The translations under genes were made by a program, and so were the position numbers. Below the pieces are notes generated by a model. It saw only the letters and a program-made list of their open reading frames with translations, was not told the DNA's origin and did not search any database. Below are positions 45,190-54,493 of a stretch of 64,000 bases of DNA, piece by piece (positions within the stretch are counted from its first letter, which is position 1; each line of letters begins with the position of its first letter). This DNA is from CBFHWU01 sp965659665 (lineage in GTDB: Bacteria > Bacteroidota > Bacteroidia > Flavobacteriales > Flavobacteriaceae): NCBI GenBank assembly GCA_965659665.1, contig CBFHWU010000031.1:1-64000 (forward strand), written 5' to 3'.

Positions 45190-46116
45190 TTACTTTATTA
45201 TTTTAAGTTCTACAGACCCGTTTTTTTCTTCATATATGATAGGGGATGATATTAATAAAAGGTTCAGCGCATCTTCAAAACTTAGGTTGTCAAATGTTCC
45301 TGTGTATTCAAACGCTTTAAGTTTTGTGTCTTTAATAATAATTTGTTTGTTGTAGAATCTTTGTAAATCATGAATTACTCGCTCTAATGAGGTGTTTTCG
45401 TAAACAAATACTCCGTCACGCCACCCGATTACATCATTTAGGATTACCTTTTGAACGGCTATATTCTTAGATTCTTTCTGATACGTAGCCCTATGTTCAG
45501 GCTTTAGGACAATGGACTTTTCAAAAGACCTTATGATTTCTACTTTACCGCTGATAAGTGTCGTTTCCACACTGTTGTCATTGGGGTAGGATCTGATATT
45601 AAATTGTGTTCCTAAAACACGTACTTTAAGATCATCTGTATGAATAGTAAAGGGTTTTTGAGGGTTATGGCTTATGTCAAATATGGCCTCTCCAGTAAAT
45701 GTCAATTCTCTAGAGTTTTTATCAAATTCATCACTAAATGATATACTGCTTTCGGCATTCAGATGAATGGTGCTATTGTCAGGGAGTCTTACTGTTTTTG
45801 TTTCGTTTTTATTGGTTGAATACGTGATGGTTTGATTCTCCAAATTCTTAGAATAAAAAAGATAGGTCGAAAAAACTAAAATTATCAAAGAGGCAGCAAC
45901 GCCATACTTTAAAAAAGAGGTTGATTTTTTCTTACTCGGATAAATATTATCAAAGTACGCTTTAGTCGAAGCCAATTCTAAACAGACATGTTTTGCTTTA
46001 AAAGCACTAAATTTTTTTGCATTATCCGGATTTTTTTTAATCCAATGATAGATGCGATTTTGTGCTTGAGAGTTGCTATTATTGAGCAAGTAATCTTTGA
46101 TTTCAGAATCTTTCAT
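45190..46116 (-). CDS. FecR-like anti-sigma factor
   Basis: A 308-residue inner-membrane protein. A cytoplasmic N-terminal segment (to ~65) would hold the sigma factor; a single membrane helix is at ~71-90; the periplasmic part has the FecR domain (TVRLPDNSTIHLNAESSISF and VRVLGTQFNIRSYPND) and a C-terminal STN-like/DUF4974 domain from ~225. It would receive a signal from the SusC STN domain and release the sigma factor. Confidence 0.93.
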   Translation of the reverse strand: MKDSEIKDYLLNNSNSQAQNRIYHWIKKNPDNAKKFSAFKAKHVCLELASTKAYFDNIYPSKKKSTSFLKYGVAASLIILVFSTYLFYSKNLENQTITYSTNKNETKTVRLPDNSTIHLNAESSISFSDEFDKNSRELTFTGEAIFDISHNPQKPFTIHTDDLKVRVLGTQFNIRSYPNDNSVETTLISGKVEIIRSFEKSIVLKPEHRATYQKESKNIAVQKVILNDVIGWRDGVFVYENTSLERVIHDLQRFYNKQIIIKDTKLKAFEYTGTFDNLSFEDALNLLLISSPIIYEEKNGSVELKIIK

Positions 46117-46204
46117 TTTACAGAAGCCTTTACTTATAAGACGTAAATTTTTGAAAGCCCCCTAATTCAGAACCAATTTTTTTTTTGAGATAAGTTTTTT
46201 TAAG

Positions 46205-46771
46205 CTAATCTTTATAATCCTTGAGAAGGGATCGCATTTTTTTTAATGCTTTAGTCAAGTGGTTTTCTACAGTTTTGACTGAAATATTTAACTCTTCAGC
46301 AATTTCATTTCTTCGATATCCTTTTATTTTACTTTTAATAAATACCGTTCTACATTTACCAGGTAAAATACGAATAGCCTTATCAATTTGCTCTTTTAGT
46401 TCTTTTTCAATGATTAAAGAGGCAGTTTGATCTTTTAAAGAAATGTAATTAATCCATGCTTCTTTTTGAGTGAAATCATCATTGCGAGTAGGTCTTGCTT
46501 TTTGTTTTCTTAAATAATCTAAACAATGGTTTCTGGCAGTAGCATAGATGTAGCCATTAAGGTTAGAATTTATTTGACTCCTTTTTTTCCATATTTTAAT
46601 GAATACGTCTTGTAAAATATCTAAGGAATCTTCTTCGTTTTTTATATAATTAATGATAAAACAAAGTAACTTTTGATAATACAATCCATGCAATACCTCA
46701 AATGTCTTACTATCTCCAGAGCGAAGTAATTTTAAAAAGTCAATATTTCCATCCATTGACATGACACGCAT
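46205..46771 (-). CDS. ECF RNA polymerase sigma factor (FecI-like)
   Basis: A 188-residue extracytoplasmic-function sigma factor. Region 2 (YQKLLCFIINYIKNEEDSLDILQDVFIKIW) and region 4 (CRTVFIKSKIKGYRRNEIAEELNISVKTVENHLTKAL) are clear. Likely directs transcription of the adjacent susCD-tlpA genes when freed from FecR. It lies 144 bases downstream of prfC on the same strand and likely has its own promoter. The target promoter sequence cannot be read with confidence. Confidence 0.95.
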   Translation of the reverse strand: MRVMSMDGNIDFLKLLRSGDSKTFEVLHGLYYQKLLCFIINYIKNEEDSLDILQDVFIKIWKKRSQINSNLNGYIYATARNHCLDYLRKQKARPTRNDDFTQKEAWINYISLKDQTASLIIEKELKEQIDKAIRILPGKCRTVFIKSKIKGYRRNEIAEELNISVKTVENHLTKALKKMRSLLKDYKD

Positions 46772-46915
46772 TTTTACTCTACAGTAAACAGCTGATCTAT
46801 TCTAAATTAAGAGAATACATTTTACGGTTTTAGAAAAAAAAGCAATAAATAATTGTTTAATAGAGTTGATTAATGTTCTTTGATTTGAGTTAGGGTAAAT
46901 ATAGGAATATATTCA

Positions 46916-48499
46916 TTAAAATTCTGAAGTAGCGTGAAACGTGATACTTGGATATTTTTGTTGGGTCATTTGTAACGAAAAGGAAGAGTCGGCTAAAAAG
47001 ACTAATCTACCTTCTTTATCTTTGGCCAAATACTTTGACTTAACACGACTAAAATCCATGTATTCCTCATTTTGGGTATCTTTAGCTTCGACCCAACAAG
47101 CCTTGTGTACATTCAAGTTTTCGTATACACATTTTGCTCCATATTCGTGTTCCAATCGATACTGGATAACTTCAAACTGTAAAGCGCCCACTGTTCCGAC
47201 AATTTTACGCCCATTGAGTTCCAAAGTAAACAATTGAGCGACTCCTTCGTCCATCAACTGATCAATTCCTTTGTAAAGCTGTTTAGCTTTCATTGGATCA
47301 GCATTATTAATATACCGAAAATGTTCAGGCGAGAAACTAGGAATTCCTTTAAATAGAAGTTGTTCGCCTTCCGTCAGTGTATCTCCAATTTTAAAATTTC
47401 CTGTATCATGAAGTCCTACAATATCTCCAGGGTACGACTCATCAACAATTTGTTTTTTGTCTGCAAAAAAAGCATTTGGACTGCTAAATTTTACTTTTTT
47501 TTGATTTCTGACATGTAGATAAGGAATATTGCGTTTGAATGTACCCGATACGATTTTGACAAAAGCCAAACGATCGCGATGGTTAGGATCCATATTAGCA
47601 TGAATTTTAAATACAAATCCAGCGAATTTATTTTCTTTGGGTTCTACTAATCGCAAATTACTCTCTTTGGGTAGCGGCTGTGGAGCAATATCAGTAAAAC
47701 AATCTAGGAGCTCTTGTACTCCAAAGTTATTTAAGGCAGATCCAAAGAAAACGGGTTGTAATTCTCCTTTCATATACGCTTTTTGATCAAAACGGGGATA
47801 TACTTCAGAAATTAATTCAATGTCGTCTCGAAGAAGGTGAGCTGCCTCCGCACCAATATGTTGGTCCAATAAAGGGTCTGATAAATTTTCAAAATCAATT
47901 CCTTCTGTGATTTTGGTTTTGTTTTCTTCAAACAAACGAAGTCGTTTACCCCAAATATTATAAATTCCCTGAAAATCATATCCCATTCCGATTGGAAAAC
48001 TTAAGGGGACAACTTTAAGTCCCAACTTTTGTTCTACTTCATCTAACAAATCAAAGGCATCTTTTCCTTCACGATCAAGTTTGTTGATAAAGACAATCAT
48101 GGGAATATTTCGCATTCGACATACTTCGACCAACTTTTCAGTTTGCTCCTCTACACCTTTGGCTACATCTATGACTACAATGACGCTATCCACAGCGGTT
48201 AGGGTTCGGAAAGTATCTTCTGCAAAATCTTTATGTCCTGGGGTATCAAGGATATTAATTTTTTTATCTCTATAAATAAAAGACAGCACCGAAGTGGCTA
48301 CCGAAATTCCTCGTTGGCGTTCAATTTCCATAAAGTCACTGGTAGCAGTTTTTTTGATTTTATTGGATTTGACTGCTCCTGCTTCTTGAATGGCGCCCCC
48401 AAAAAGAAGTAGTTTTTCGGTAAGAGTGGTTTTTCCAGCATCGGGGTGAGAGATGATCCCAAATGTTCGTCGCTTTGAAATTTGTTCTATGAAACCCAT
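46916..48499 (-). CDS. prfC: Peptide chain release factor 3
   Basis: A 527-residue GTPase that recycles RF1 and RF2 after peptide release. G1 SHPDAGKTT near 18-26, G2 RGISV, G3 DTPGHKDF and G4 NKLDRE are intact, and C-terminal domains contain GALQFEVIQYRLEHEYGA, characteristic of RF3 rather than EF-G. Not linked functionally to its neighbours as far as can be seen. Confidence 0.97.
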   Translation of the reverse strand: MGFIEQISKRRTFGIISHPDAGKTTLTEKLLLFGGAIQEAGAVKSNKIKKTATSDFMEIERQRGISVATSVLSFIYRDKKINILDTPGHKDFAEDTFRTLTAVDSVIVVIDVAKGVEEQTEKLVEVCRMRNIPMIVFINKLDREGKDAFDLLDEVEQKLGLKVVPLSFPIGMGYDFQGIYNIWGKRLRLFEENKTKITEGIDFENLSDPLLDQHIGAEAAHLLRDDIELISEVYPRFDQKAYMKGELQPVFFGSALNNFGVQELLDCFTDIAPQPLPKESNLRLVEPKENKFAGFVFKIHANMDPNHRDRLAFVKIVSGTFKRNIPYLHVRNQKKVKFSSPNAFFADKKQIVDESYPGDIVGLHDTGNFKIGDTLTEGEQLLFKGIPSFSPEHFRYINNADPMKAKQLYKGIDQLMDEGVAQLFTLELNGRKIVGTVGALQFEVIQYRLEHEYGAKCVYENLNVHKACWVEAKDTQNEEYMDFSRVKSKYLAKDKEGRLVFLADSSFSLQMTQQKYPSITFHATSEF

Positions 48500-48578
48500 A
48501 AGAATGCAAAAATAGTATTGTTTTTTAATATCACTACAACTGAACGATATTTTGTATTTTTACGGACATAAATAAATA

Positions 48579-49091
48579 ATGGAAGAACAAGTTATATTAG
48601 TAGATGAAAACAATCAGGCTATAGGGTTAATGCCCAAGCTTGAAGCCCACCAAAAAGCGCTTTTGCACAGAGCTTTTTCAGTTTTTGTACTGAATGATCA
48701 AAATGAATTGATGTTACAAAAACGAGCTTTGCATAAATATCATTCTCCTGGATTGTGGACCAATACTTGTTGTAGTCACCAACGAAATGGGGAAAAAAAC
48801 ATTGAAGCTGGTAAGCGAAGACTTTTCGAAGAAATGGGCTTTTGTACTGATCTTAAAGAAGTGGCATCCTTCATATATAAAGCTCCTTTTGATAATGGAC
48901 TTACAGAGCATGAGTTTGATCATGTGATGATAGGATATAGCAATGAAACTCCAGACATCAACCCTCAAGAAGTTGCTGATTGGAAATGGATGCCTATTGA
49001 CAAAGTAAAAAAAGATTTAGCAGAACATCCTGAGCGTTATACGGTTTGGTTTGCCATCATATTTAAAAAATTTTATTCTATTTTATCATGA
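48579..49091 (+). CDS. idi: Isopentenyl-diphosphate isomerase, type I
   Basis: A 170-residue Nudix-fold enzyme that interconverts IPP and DMAPP for isoprenoid synthesis. Catalytic Cys lies in TNTCCSHQR (near 66) and the metal and catalytic Glu in LTEHEFDHVM. Type I enzymes need Mg and Zn. It overlaps the pterin synthase gene by 4 bases, so the two are coupled, an unusual pairing of isoprenoid and pterin pathways also noted in related bacteria only as conserved order. Confidence 0.95.
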   Translation: MEEQVILVDENNQAIGLMPKLEAHQKALLHRAFSVFVLNDQNELMLQKRALHKYHSPGLWTNTCCSHQRNGEKNIEAGKRRLFEEMGFCTDLKEVASFIYKAPFDNGLTEHEFDHVMIGYSNETPDINPQEVADWKWMPIDKVKKDLAEHPERYTVWFAIIFKKFYSILS

Positions 49092-49498
49092 AAGTAACCG
49101 TATGCCGAAAAGCTCATTTTAATGCAGCCCATCGCTTATATCGTCCAGATTGGTCAGATGAAAAAAACCAAAATATTTTCGGAAAATGTAACAACCCTTA
49201 TTTTCATGGTCATAATTACGAATTGATTGTTCATGTTAAAGGCGAGATTGATACAGAAACAGGTTTTGTGATGGACATGAAAGTTTTAAAGGATTTGATT
49301 AAAAAAGAAATCGAAGATGAGTTTGATCACAAAAATCTCAACTTGCAAGTCGAAGAATTTAAAAACCTAAATCCAACTGCCGAAAATATTGCCGTTGTGA
49401 TTTGGGACAAATTACGCCCCCATATTGATGTCAACAAAGAATTGAAGGTCACTTTATATGAAACTCCTCGAAATTACGTTATTTACACTGGAAAATAA
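49088..49498 (+). CDS. 6-pyruvoyl-tetrahydropterin synthase / QueD family protein
   Basis: A 136-residue enzyme of the T-fold family. The Zn-binding His residues are in AHFNAAHRL (His15-like) and HGHNYEL; the catalytic Cys is in GKCNNPYFHGHNY, arranged as in the eukaryotic-type PTPS; the substrate motif PTAEN and the terminal YETPRNYVIYTG are present. It may make tetrahydropterin or the queuosine precursor; no queuosine genes are near, so I do not choose between PTPS and QueD. Confidence 0.9.
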   Translation: MKVTVCRKAHFNAAHRLYRPDWSDEKNQNIFGKCNNPYFHGHNYELIVHVKGEIDTETGFVMDMKVLKDLIKKEIEDEFDHKNLNLQVEEFKNLNPTAENIAVVIWDKLRPHIDVNKELKVTLYETPRNYVIYTGK

Positions 49499-49503
49499 CT
49501 AGT

Positions 49504-50481
49504 ATGTCATCGACCTTATATCCACTACAGTTTGAACCTATTGGGAAGCACCGCCTTTGGGGAGGTACTAAGCTAATGTCCCATTTCAACAAACCTTTTA
49601 ATCTTGAACAGGCGGGAGAGAGCTGGGAATTATCGGCCGTTTCCGAGGATGTTTCAATTGTCGAATTTGGAGCACTAAAAGGTCAAAATCTCAACCAATT
49701 GATCGAGACATATGCAGAACAACTTCTTGGAAAACATGTTTATAAACGTTTTGGAAAAGAATTTCCTGTACTTATAAAATTTATTGATGCACAAAAAGAT
49801 TTGTCCATTCAACTTCATCCAAGTGATGCCATAGCAAAGGAGCGTCATAACTCTTTTGGTAAAAATGAAATGTGGTACATCATGGATGCCGATCCAGGGG
49901 CTCAACTTATCGTTGGGTTCAAAGAAGATATCAAAAAAGAAACATATGCCTCTCATCTTCGCGACGATCGCTTGGAAGAGTTACTCCATTATGAAACTGT
50001 TTCGAAAGGGGATACCTTTTTTATAAAAACAGGAAAAGTTCATGCTATAGGAGCAGGAGTTGTTCTGGCTGAAATTCAACAAACATCCGATGTCACCTAC
50101 CGTATTTTTGATTGGAATCGTACAGATGTAAACGGAAACTTGAGAGAACTTCACACGGATTTAGCACTAGATGCTATAGATTATTCCAAAAAAGACGATT
50201 TTAAAATAAAATATGATCAAGGTGTCAATACGCAAAACAGCATGGTTGATTCTCCTTACTTTACAACCGATTTTTTGAACGTTAAAGGACATCAAGAAAT
50301 TGATTTAAAACCACTAGATTCTTTTGTTGTACTTATGTGTGTTGAAGGAAAATCAACAGTTCATTCCAATGATCAATCCTATGAACTTAGCTCAGGAAAT
50401 ACTTTTTTGATTCCAGCAGCTCTTGATATTATTTTGATTAAATCCGATTCTGCAAAAATATTAATGGTCTATATTAATTAA
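49504..50481 (+). CDS. manA: Mannose-6-phosphate isomerase, class I
   Basis: A 325-residue cupin enzyme interconverting fructose 6-phosphate and mannose 6-phosphate. The metal-binding set is visible: QLHPSD (with Gln/His), KNEMWYIM (Glu) and GKVHAIGAGV (His), plus the C-terminal cupin. Supplies mannose for nucleotide sugars. Start 5 bases after the pterin synthase stop. Confidence 0.94.
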   Translation: MSSTLYPLQFEPIGKHRLWGGTKLMSHFNKPFNLEQAGESWELSAVSEDVSIVEFGALKGQNLNQLIETYAEQLLGKHVYKRFGKEFPVLIKFIDAQKDLSIQLHPSDAIAKERHNSFGKNEMWYIMDADPGAQLIVGFKEDIKKETYASHLRDDRLEELLHYETVSKGDTFFIKTGKVHAIGAGVVLAEIQQTSDVTYRIFDWNRTDVNGNLRELHTDLALDAIDYSKKDDFKIKYDQGVNTQNSMVDSPYFTTDFLNVKGHQEIDLKPLDSFVVLMCVEGKSTVHSNDQSYELSSGNTFLIPAALDIILIKSDSAKILMVYIN

Positions 50482-50491
50482 ACACACTCAT

Positions 50492-50758
50492 ATGGCAAGT
50501 ATTCGAAATCTTAAAAAAAACCTCAATGATGTATTAGGTGAAATTATTGAACATGTTTTAGCATGGCAAAAAAATAATCCCAACGCTAATAAAAAAGATA
50601 GCGAAGCCATTGTGGATGAAGCCATCTTAGTCTTTGATGATTTAATTTCAAGGATTAATGCTAAAAACATACCCCGTCCAAAAGCTCATTTTAAGGCCAT
50701 TTTGGACGTTATGGAAGAAAAAGCTGAGGCACTCGTGAACAAACTAAATGCTCTTTAG
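50492..50758 (+). CDS. Small helical protein of unknown function
   Basis: An 88-residue, highly charged protein predicted to be almost wholly alpha-helical, with no signal peptide or membrane segment. The pattern of hydrophobic residues (VLGEIIEHVLAWQ, EAIVDEAILVFDDLISRI, HFKAILDVMEEKAEALVNKL) suggests a helical bundle. It starts 10 bases after manA and is likely the last gene of the idi-manA operon. It ends 4 bases into the convergent DUF4369 gene. I do not recognise the family. Confidence 0.75.
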   Translation: MASIRNLKKNLNDVLGEIIEHVLAWQKNNPNANKKDSEAIVDEAILVFDDLISRINAKNIPRPKAHFKAILDVMEEKAEALVNKLNAL

Positions 50759-51447
50759 TAAGATTCAGTTATATTTTCTTTAAGCATTTTTCCATAACGG
50801 GAAACTTTTACATCCTCGCTCAACCTCTGGTACACGGTATCCAATAAAGACTTGTTTTCCAATTGGAGTTCCATTAAAGCAATGTAGGGAGAAACGACAC
50901 TCTTCGAGTTATTTACGGCAAAATTTAAAGTATATAACACTTTGCGTTTTGTAAGGCTTTCGGATTGTTTTTCAAGCTGTGTAATGGTGTCCTTATTATT
51001 ATTTTTTAAGGCATCAAAATAGGGTTTGATGAGCATCAGCTCTTCATCATTAAACTTTTGAATAGTAGCAACATATTCCTTGTATATATCCTGTGTTTTG
51101 GAACCTGAAATTTGAGCATCAATTTCAAATCTTTTTAGAGAAGTATGAATAAAAATATCGCCTTTTTCACCAAAGAAAGGAATACGATCGTTGTTTGGAT
51201 CACCATCGATTTTTTTTAATTGTAGGTAAAATAACTCAGGTTCTTGAATTGTACTTCCTAATGTATAGGTCACTTTATCATCTATTTCAACAGAGTCGAT
51301 AGCCATAATTAGGGAGTCCCTTACATGTTGCAAATAAAGGGTCCCTTTTTTAAGGTGATCAACTTCAACATGAACTTTCATGTTGTGTTCTTCAGAGGAA
51401 CAGGCGATAATTAATAGTGTAACAAGAAAAGAGTAAACATATTTCAT
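50755..51447 (-). CDS. DUF4369-containing lipoprotein
   Basis: A 230-residue lipoprotein (signal peptide with lipobox IIAC, Cys16) carrying an N-terminal DUF4369-like beta domain (HVEVDHLKKGTLYLQHVRD, PELFYLQLKKIDG) of the kind usually fused to TlpA thioredoxins. Here no thioredoxin domain follows; the rest is helical, without a CxxC. It could be a stand-alone member or a shortened relative of the TlpA gene at 38554. Function unknown. Confidence 0.85.
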   Translation of the reverse strand: MKYVYSFLVTLLIIACSSEEHNMKVHVEVDHLKKGTLYLQHVRDSLIMAIDSVEIDDKVTYTLGSTIQEPELFYLQLKKIDGDPNNDRIPFFGEKGDIFIHTSLKRFEIDAQISGSKTQDIYKEYVATIQKFNDEELMLIKPYFDALKNNNKDTITQLEKQSESLTKRKVLYTLNFAVNNSKSVVSPYIALMELQLENKSLLDTVYQRLSEDVKVSRYGKMLKENITESY

Positions 51448-51487
51448 ATCTAATCAAATTGATTGCAAATATCAATTTTTTTTTAAT

Positions 51488-52072
51488 TCATTCAATAATA
51501 TTTCTAAAAGTTAGATTGATTCTTGGAGTAACCTCTTTTTTTGTTTTTGCTATTTGATGTAACCAATAATGTTGTGTTTGATCTTCCATCATCAGCAAAC
51601 AACCGTGGTCTAAAGGAAAAGTATAGCGCAAGTCTTTGTTTGTACGATGTTTGAGGTGAAAATTCCTAGTGGCTCCCAAACTTATCGATGCAATTACTGG
51701 ATTTTGACCTAACTCTTTTTCATTATCCGCATGCCACCCGTTACTATCATTTCCATTTCGGTATAGATTTAGTAAAACAGCATTGAAATGGTGATTACTT
51801 GTTTTCTTAAGACGAGCTAAGAGCAACAATAATTCAGGAGTCATGGCATTTGGGAACAGGGTCAACCCTGAATATTTATAGGTGAATGGAGTTGTGCTGT
51901 GAAGTGAAGTCAACCTGGGTTGTTTATAGGTTTTACCATACACGGTTACCCAATCTTCTTTCCACGGAATATTGTGTAAAAAATAGTCATATAAATGATC
52001 AGCTTTTTTTGGGGTAATAAAATTTTTGAGGTAAAGAATTTTTGCATTAGGAAGTTTTAAACGTATGTTCAT
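51488..52072 (-). CDS. AlkB-like alpha-ketoglutarate-dependent dioxygenase
   Basis: A 194-residue Fe(II)/2-oxoglutarate oxygenase that repairs alkylated DNA or RNA by oxidative demethylation. The iron ligands are His114 and Asp116 (WHADNE) and His172; 2-oxoglutarate is held by Arg184 and Arg190 in TPRINLTFR. Size and the short N-terminal DNA-facing part match the AlkB2/3-like bacterial group. It lies 40 bases upstream of the DUF4369 gene and on the same strand. Confidence 0.93.
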   Translation of the reverse strand: MNIRLKLPNAKILYLKNFITPKKADHLYDYFLHNIPWKEDWVTVYGKTYKQPRLTSLHSTTPFTYKYSGLTLFPNAMTPELLLLLARLKKTSNHHFNAVLLNLYRNGNDSNGWHADNEKELGQNPVIASISLGATRNFHLKHRTNKDLRYTFPLDHGCLLMMEDQTQHYWLHQIAKTKKEVTPRINLTFRNIIE

Positions 52073-52495
52073 TTTTAATTTGATTTCGTTGATCTCTGAT
52101 TTGAGAAGATAAAGAATTTATAAACTCAACATGAAACCTACGCCCTCAATATATAAAAAATCGTAAACAGTTCCCCTAAACTTTTTTGTGGATTATATCG
52201 TCAAATCTAACAGTTGTTAAAGTTATAACGCAATAATATGCTAAATCCAACCTTGACCAAGCTTAAATGAAGTCACAGATTAAGTAAAATACGCTCTATT
52301 TTTAAAAAAAGTAAAAAAGCTTGTGATAAAAAACATAAATCGCGGAATATTTGACTTGCTAGAAAGGATTTTATTTTTGTGATGGTGGTCAATTTAGAAA
52401 CGGAAAAAAAGAGGTTAAAGCACGAATATAAAAGTTATCAAACAAAAAACCCGCCAAAATACTGGCGGGATTAATATTAAATAAAAAAAGTAGAG
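52073..52495. other. Intergenic gap upstream of alkB and downstream of htpG
   Basis: 423 bases of AT-rich DNA. At its right end is the htpG terminator. A promoter-like TTTG-N18-TATTTTTG (52350-52379, plus strand) precedes a 30-codon Lys-rich open frame (52382-52474) whose 3' end is formed by the terminator hairpin itself, so I do not call it a gene. Nothing else is recognisable. Confidence 0.6.
52444..52469 (-). terminator. htpG terminator
   Basis: On the minus strand CCCGCCA (52469-52463) and TGGCGGG (52456-52450) form a GC-rich 7-bp stem with a 6-base loop, followed by six T residues (52449-52444). It starts 27 bases after the htpG stop. Confidence 0.93.
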
Positions 52496-54373
52496 TTATT
52501 TTATCATTTCATAACTGCGTTTAATAAAGTCGGTTAGTTCCTTCCCTTTGAGTAAATTTTGAGATAATCGAGCCAAATCAAGAGATTGATTGATAAGACG
52601 TTCTTGCTTTTTCTTTGTTTTGGTATTTAAAATTTCACTTATTAGCTCATGGTTGACATTGACTATTAAGTTGTACATTTCGGGAAAGCCCCCTCCAAAC
52701 ATTCCTCCGCCACCAGTTTGCTGCATTTCTTTCATACGACGCATAAACTCAGGCTGTGTAATCATAAAGGGAGACGCATCACTAGACATCGCTTCAAGCT
52801 GAACCGTGTATGTCTCTTTTGGGACGACTGCTTCGAGAGTAGTTTTTAATTTTTCTTTTTCATCATCATTTAGTTTAGACAACTCTTCATCCTCCTTGGC
52901 AATAAGTTTATCTAAGTGGTCGGCATCGACACGTGCAAACCCAATTTTTTCTTCAGATGTTTCAAGTTTTTGGATCAAGTGTCCAACTATTGGCGAGTCT
53001 AATAGTAATACTTCATATTCTTTTGTTTTGGCGTTTTCTATATACGCATGTTGATCGTCAATATTTGAAGCATACAATTGAATGAGTTTGTCATTTTTAT
53101 CCGTCTGATTAGTTTTTGTAACTTCTTTAAGTTCCTCTAATGTGTAGTATTTTCCAGATGTGGTGGGAAATAGATAATATTCTTTGGCTTTGTCAAAAAA
53201 CTTATCCTCAGAGAGCATTCCGTATTCAATAACAATCTTAATATCATTCCATTTAGATTCAAAAGTTTCTCTATCCTTTTTGTATAATGATTTTAGTTTA
53301 TCGGATACTTTTCGAGTGATGTAATTACTGATTTTTTTGACCGCTCCATCTGCTTGCAAATAACTACGTGATACATTTAGTGGAATATCAGGAGAATCAA
53401 TCACTCCACGTAACATGGTTAAGAATTCAGGTACAATTCCTTCAACGTTGTCTGTTACAAAAACTTGATTCTGAAATAACTGAATACGATCTTTTTGAAT
53501 ATTTAAATCATTACTAATTTTAGGAAAATATAAAATCCCGGTAAGGTTAAACGGATAATCTACATTAAGATGAATATTGAACAAGGGTTCTTCAAATTGC
53601 ATCGGATAGAGTTCTTTATAAAAAGAACTATAATCTTCGTCTTTAAGATCACTAGGTTTTTTTATCCAAGCAGGGTTGGGATTATTAATAATATCATCAA
53701 CTACTTCTTTAATTTCCTTGGCTTCCTCTCCTTCTCCTTCTTTGGTGGTAATTTCCTTAGTTCCCATTTTGATAGGAATGGGCATAAACTTATTGTATTT
53801 GTTGAGTAATTCTCTAACTCGAGTTTCTTCTAAAAACTCTTTGGAGTCTTCGTCAATGTGTAAAATGATCTCGGTTCCTCTTTCAGTTTTTGAATGTTCT
53901 TCTAATTGATATTCCGGCGAACCATCACAAACCCAATGAGCTGCTGGTCCATCTTTGTAAGTTTTGGTGATGATTTCAACTTTTTCAGCAACCATAAATG
54001 CAGAGTAAAAACCTAATCCAAAATGACCAATGATTCCCGAATCTTTTGCCGAGTCTTTATATTGTTCTAAAAACTCTTCAGCCCCTGAGAAGGCCACTTC
54101 ATTAATATATTTTTGGACCTCCTCAACAGTCATCCCTAAGCCTTGATCTATAATATGGAGCTTTTTTCCTTTGGAATCTATTTTGATTTCGATCAAGGGA
54201 TTACCGTACTCCACTTTAGCCTCTCCTATGTTGGTGAGGTGTTTTAATTTGAGAGTCGCATCAGTTGCATTCGAAATAAGCTCACGTAAGAAGATTTCGT
54301 GATCACTGTAAAGAAATTTTTTAATAAGCGGGAAAATATTTTCAACCGCAACATTTATTTTTCCTGTTGTCAT
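52496..54373 (-). CDS. htpG: Molecular chaperone HtpG (Hsp90)
   Basis: A 625-residue dimeric ATP-dependent chaperone. The GHKL ATPase N-domain shows the ELISNATDA box, DQGLGM, and GHFGLGFYSAFMV; the middle domain contains the conserved Arg (NVSRSYLQ) that reaches the ATP. The C-domain ends LTDFIKRSYEMIK with no eukaryotic MEEVD tail. An acidic KEGEGEEAKE linker near 212-225 is a small bacterial-type insertion. Its upstream region holds a tandem repeat that may be a heat-shock site. Confidence 0.97.
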   Translation of the reverse strand: MTTGKINVAVENIFPLIKKFLYSDHEIFLRELISNATDATLKLKHLTNIGEAKVEYGNPLIEIKIDSKGKKLHIIDQGLGMTVEEVQKYINEVAFSGAEEFLEQYKDSAKDSGIIGHFGLGFYSAFMVAEKVEIITKTYKDGPAAHWVCDGSPEYQLEEHSKTERGTEIILHIDEDSKEFLEETRVRELLNKYNKFMPIPIKMGTKEITTKEGEGEEAKEIKEVVDDIINNPNPAWIKKPSDLKDEDYSSFYKELYPMQFEEPLFNIHLNVDYPFNLTGILYFPKISNDLNIQKDRIQLFQNQVFVTDNVEGIVPEFLTMLRGVIDSPDIPLNVSRSYLQADGAVKKISNYITRKVSDKLKSLYKKDRETFESKWNDIKIVIEYGMLSEDKFFDKAKEYYLFPTTSGKYYTLEELKEVTKTNQTDKNDKLIQLYASNIDDQHAYIENAKTKEYEVLLLDSPIVGHLIQKLETSEEKIGFARVDADHLDKLIAKEDEELSKLNDDEKEKLKTTLEAVVPKETYTVQLEAMSSDASPFMITQPEFMRRMKEMQQTGGGGMFGGGFPEMYNLIVNVNHELISEILNTKTKKKQERLINQSLDLARLSQNLLKGKELTDFIKRSYEMIK

Positions 54374-54421
54374 TGTTTTAAATTTTAAATACTCTTACCA
54401 AAAAAAATACCAAAAACATAT

Positions 54422-54437
54422 AGCTGACAAGCTGACA
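54422..54437. repeat. Tandem 8-bp repeat upstream of htpG
   Basis: AGCTGACA occurs twice head-to-tail (54422-54437), about 50 bases upstream of the htpG start; on the htpG strand it reads TGTCAGCT twice. The spacing of 8 bp is suggestive of a regulator touching successive turns. Whether it governs heat-shock control is inference. Confidence 0.4.
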
Positions 54438-54458
54438 CTTAATTTGTTTAACGTTTAA

Positions 54459-54489
54459 TTGTAAATGTTAAACATTTTAATTACTTTTG
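54459..54489 (+). promoter_or_regulatory. Promoter of the predicted small RNA
   Basis: TTG (54459-54461), exactly 20 bases, then TACTTTTG (54482-54489), a full match to TAnnTTTG. It has the same geometry as the trp and tRNA promoters. It points into a region with no protein gene that ends at a strong terminator. Confidence 0.7.
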
Positions 54490-54493
54490 TATT

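Noticed and set aside
52382..52474. A 30-codon open frame with a promoter-like sequence before it.
   Set aside because: The predicted transcription start falls after its ATG, the composition is Lys-rich low complexity, and its 3' half is the htpG terminator hairpin.
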